NCBI GenBank assembly: GCA_964617695.1
Contig: CAZTYW010000085.1
Location: 1 to 6,737, forward strand
DNA length: 6,737 nt
Source of the DNA: CAZTYW01 sp964617695
GTDB lineage: Bacteria > Chloroflexota > Dehalococcoidia > UBA2247 > RBG-13-53-26
Reading direction: 5' to 3'
Shown here: piece by piece, positions 5,354 to 6,737 of the stretch
Numbering within the stretch: position 1 is the stretch's first letter
How the letters are laid out: each line of letters starts with the position of its first letter
Program-made: the position numbers and the translations under genes
The notes under the pieces: model-generated
Database searches by the model: none
Told to the model about the DNA's origin: nothing
Seen by the model: only the letters and a program-made list of their open reading frames with translations

Positions 5354-6542
5354 TCTTGTTGCCTCCTCTGCCTTCCCTGATGAACTTTGCATACAGCGGC
5401 GACATCTGCCGCAGCCTGTCCACGATGGGCGGCATCGCTTCCAGGACGTAGTCAATGTCGGCCTGCCCATTCTCGATGCCGAAGGTGAACAGGATGGAGC
5501 CCTGCGCCACCTCGTGAGGCAACCCCATGGCAATCAGTACGTGGGAAGCCTTGAGGGCCCTGGAGGTACATGCCGAACCGCTGGAGACGGCCACTCCTTT
5601 GCTGTCCAGCAGCATCAACATCGATTCACCTTCGATGAACTCAACACAGAAACTGGCGTGTCCGGGAAGGCGATTCGTCGGATGACCGGTGACCACTACG
5701 TGGTCGACCCTGGCGGGCAGTTCCGCCAGCAGACGGTCTCGCAGACCTCTCAGGTGATTGGTCCGCCCGGCCATGCCGGCAGCAGCCAGGTCGGCCGCCT
5801 TGCCCAGACCGACGATGGCCGGCACGTTCTCCGTACCACCACGCCGCCCACCTTCCTGTACGCCACCATCGAGCAAGGGCATGATGCGCACTCCTCTACG
5901 CAACCAGAGCGCGCCCGCCCCCTTCGGCCCGTAGAACTGGTTCGCCGCCAGGCTCAGGGCATCCACCCCAAGCTCCTTGAGGTTAACAGGTACGTTCCCC
6001 ACCGTTGCCACCGCGTCGGTGTGGAACACGACGTCGCTTTCTCTGGCTATGCCGGCGATGTGGCTTATCGGCTCTATGGTGCCCACCTCTCCATTGGCGT
6101 GCATCACCGATATCAACACCGTGTCCTTCCTGATGGCTCGCCGCACGTCCTCAGGGTCAACCAGGCCATACTTGTCAACCGGCACCAGGCTGACCTCAAA
6201 CCCCCATTTCTCCAGAGTCCTGGCGGAGTGCAGGACGGAGAAATGCTCAACGGCTGACACTATCACGTGCCTGCCTCTTTCCTGGCGGGCCATGGCCAGC
6301 CCCTTGACCGCCAGGTTGTTGCTCTCAGTGCCACTGCCCGTGAAAATGATCTCCTCGGCAGTTGCACCTATGAGATCAGCCACGCTGGATCGCGCCGTCT
6401 CAACCGCCTCACGGGCCGGGTCACCCCAGCGGTGAAGCGACGAGGGATTGCCGAAGCTACCATCCAGAAACGGAAGCATAGCTTGGCGAACCTCGGGTAG
6501 AAGCGGCGTTGTAGCCACGTTGTCCAGGTATACCGTTCTCAT
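5337..6542 (-). CDS. NifS/IscS-family protein lacking the PLP lysine (cysteine-desulfurase homolog)
   Basis: This 401-residue class V aminotransferase-fold protein is collinear with IscS. It keeps LDNVATTPLLPEV (6-18), GNPSSLH (31-37), GSGTESNN (69-76), the His100 that stacks on PLP (EHFSVL), HTDAV with Asp176, GPKGAGALW (205-213), RRGGTENVP (233-241) and the mobile-loop cysteine Cys325 (SSGSACTSRAL). Several active-site residues are replaced. The usual His-Lys before FYGPKG is Asn201-Gln202, so the Schiff-base lysine is gone. The Gln of DAVQ is Ala179, and the substrate-carboxylate Arg of the IRFSLG motif is Leu351 (SILFTFG). Ordinary desulfurase chemistry looks impossible, yet the gene is full length, uninterrupted and first in an operon with an intact IscU. 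The ATG at 6542 has GGAGG 7 nt upstream. A scaffold or persulfide-acceptor role, as suggested for the lysine-less Archaeoglobus fulgidus IscS, is the leading inference. Confidence 0.9.
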   Translation of the reverse strand: MRTVYLDNVATTPLLPEVRQAMLPFLDGSFGNPSSLHRWGDPAREAVETARSSVADLIGATAEEIIFTGSGTESNNLAVKGLAMARQERGRHVIVSAVEHFSVLHSARTLEKWGFEVSLVPVDKYGLVDPEDVRRAIRKDTVLISVMHANGEVGTIEPISHIAGIARESDVVFHTDAVATVGNVPVNLKELGVDALSLAANQFYGPKGAGALWLRRGVRIMPLLDGGVQEGGRRGGTENVPAIVGLGKAADLAAAGMAGRTNHLRGLRDRLLAELPARVDHVVVTGHPTNRLPGHASFCVEFIEGESMLMLLDSKGVAVSSGSACTSRALKASHVLIAMGLPHEVAQGSILFTFGIENGQADIDYVLEAMPPIVDRLRQMSPLYAKFIREGRGGNKNAGLQ

Positions 6543-6604
6543 ATCAACACCTCCCCCGTGCTGCCAGGCTCAGTCCATTGGCGACCGCCTATGGCTGCGC
6601 CAAC

Positions 6605-6633
6605 TTGACATATTCGCCTGACGCAAATACCAT
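6605..6633 (+). promoter_or_regulatory. Promoter of the divergent Rrf2-family regulator gene
   Basis: A perfect -35 TTGACA (6605-6610), a 17-bp spacer and TACCAT (6628-6633; 4 of 6) would start transcription near 6640. Its -10 box overlaps the -10 box of the opposing promoter by two bases, so the two polymerases compete for the same DNA. Confidence 0.6.
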
Positions 6634-6660
6634 TATAACTAAGTTGACCAGATTAGTCAA
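6632..6660 (-). promoter_or_regulatory. Promoter of the iscS-like operon
   Basis: On the minus strand, TTGACT (complement of 6655-6660; 5 of 6) and a perfect TATAAT (complement of 6632-6637) are separated by 17 bp. Transcription would start near 6625, about 80 nt before the iscS-like ATG at 6542. The -35 box lies within the right part of the inverted repeat at 6643-6661, so a bound repressor would block it. Confidence 0.75.
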
Positions 6661-6661
6661 C
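6643..6661. promoter_or_regulatory. Inverted-repeat operator candidate, GTTGAC-N7-GTCAAC
   Basis: Two perfect 6-bp arms (6643-6648 and 6656-6661) are separated by 7 bp. The site covers the -35 box and part of the spacer of the iscS-like operon promoter. It also lies just past the predicted start of the regulator transcript, an ideal place for one dimer to repress both. The adjacent Rrf2-family gene makes autoregulation by that protein the simplest guess. The arms do not match the E. coli IscR sites I know. Confidence 0.6.
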
Positions 6662-6668
6662 AATCGCC

Positions 6669-6737
6669 ATGAAGATTTCGACCAGAGGTAGGTACGCGGC
6701 CAGAGCCTTGCTGGACATCGCCATGCACTCCAACGGC
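6669..6737 (+). CDS. Rrf2/IscR-family transcriptional regulator, N-terminus (3' end outside window)
   Basis: Only the first 23 residues are present. They begin MKISTRGRYAARALLDIAMH, the classic start of Rrf2-family winged-helix regulators (IscR, CymR, NsrR, RsrR), which sense Fe-S cluster status, cysteine supply or nitric oxide. The sensing cysteines lie beyond the window, so the subtype is unknown. It is divergent from the Fe-S assembly operon with 126 bp between starts, and likely controls it and itself through the inverted repeat. No clear Shine-Dalgarno sequence precedes the ATG (AACAATCGCC), which may mean low expression. Confidence 0.88.
   Translation, partial: MKISTRGRYAARALLDIAMHSNG

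Noticed and set aside
5354..5533. 60-residue N-terminal extension of IscU
   Set aside because: It is an out-of-frame reading of the end of the IscS-like gene; IscU homologs start at the ATG at 5353, which has its own GGAGG site.
5514..6257. 247-residue plus-strand open frame opposite the IscS-like gene
   Set aside because: It lies fully antisense to a conserved 401-residue protein, has no family features, and has no convincing ribosome site.
1..6737. CRISPR array, tRNA, rRNA, transposase or attachment site
   Set aside because: I saw no regularly spaced repeats, no cloverleaf or rRNA-like sequence, and no transposase or integrase motifs in any frame.

Overview
The window is a bacterial chromosome fragment of moderately high GC. 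It is rich in sulfur-trafficking and iron-sulfur assembly genes. Gene content (an Rrf2-controlled NifS/IscU pair, DsrE/TusA proteins and a mycothione-reductase-like flavoprotein) and a dispersed repeat of the 'CATTGCGAGG...GGCAATC' type suggest an anaerobe, possibly a Chloroflexota/Dehalococcoidia-like lineage. That placement is inference from gene style and cannot be proven from the sequence.

Left part (1-1294). Two plus-strand genes come first: the C-terminal part of a ribokinase-fold / NAD(P)H-hydrate dehydratase-like protein, cut by the window edge, and an overlapping 72-residue TusA-family protein. Facing them on the minus strand is a broken ABC-transporter locus. The Walker A end of an ATPase is fused out of frame to the last transmembrane segment of a permease, and a near-consensus promoter still lies upstream. 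Middle (1295-3705, minus). A two-gene unit encodes an FAD disulfide oxidoreductase (dihydrolipoamide dehydrogenase / mycothione reductase type), followed by a D-2-hydroxyacid dehydrogenase. A candidate promoter lies at 3798-3826.

Right part (3881-6660, minus). One compact operon runs from a strong promoter near 6632-6660 to a 12-bp terminator hairpin at 3881-3910. Its order is NifS/IscS-like protein, IscU-like scaffold, four-CxxC zinc-ribbon protein, DsrE-family protein, TusA-family protein. A divergent Rrf2/IscR-family regulator starts at 6669 and runs off the window. A perfect inverted repeat, GTTGAC-N7-GTCAAC, sits between the two divergent promoters and is a good candidate operator.

The most interesting observation is that the NifS/IscS-like protein keeps the catalytic-loop cysteine but has lost the PLP-binding lysine (Gln), the histidine before it (Asn), the PLP-contacting glutamine (Ala) and the arginine that binds the substrate carboxylate (Leu). 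IscU beside it retains its cluster ligands. Together with the co-transcribed DsrE and TusA carriers, this suggests an Fe-S assembly module in which sulfur is not released from cysteine by this protein but delivered another way. It recalls the Archaeoglobus fulgidus IscS, which also lacks the PLP lysine.
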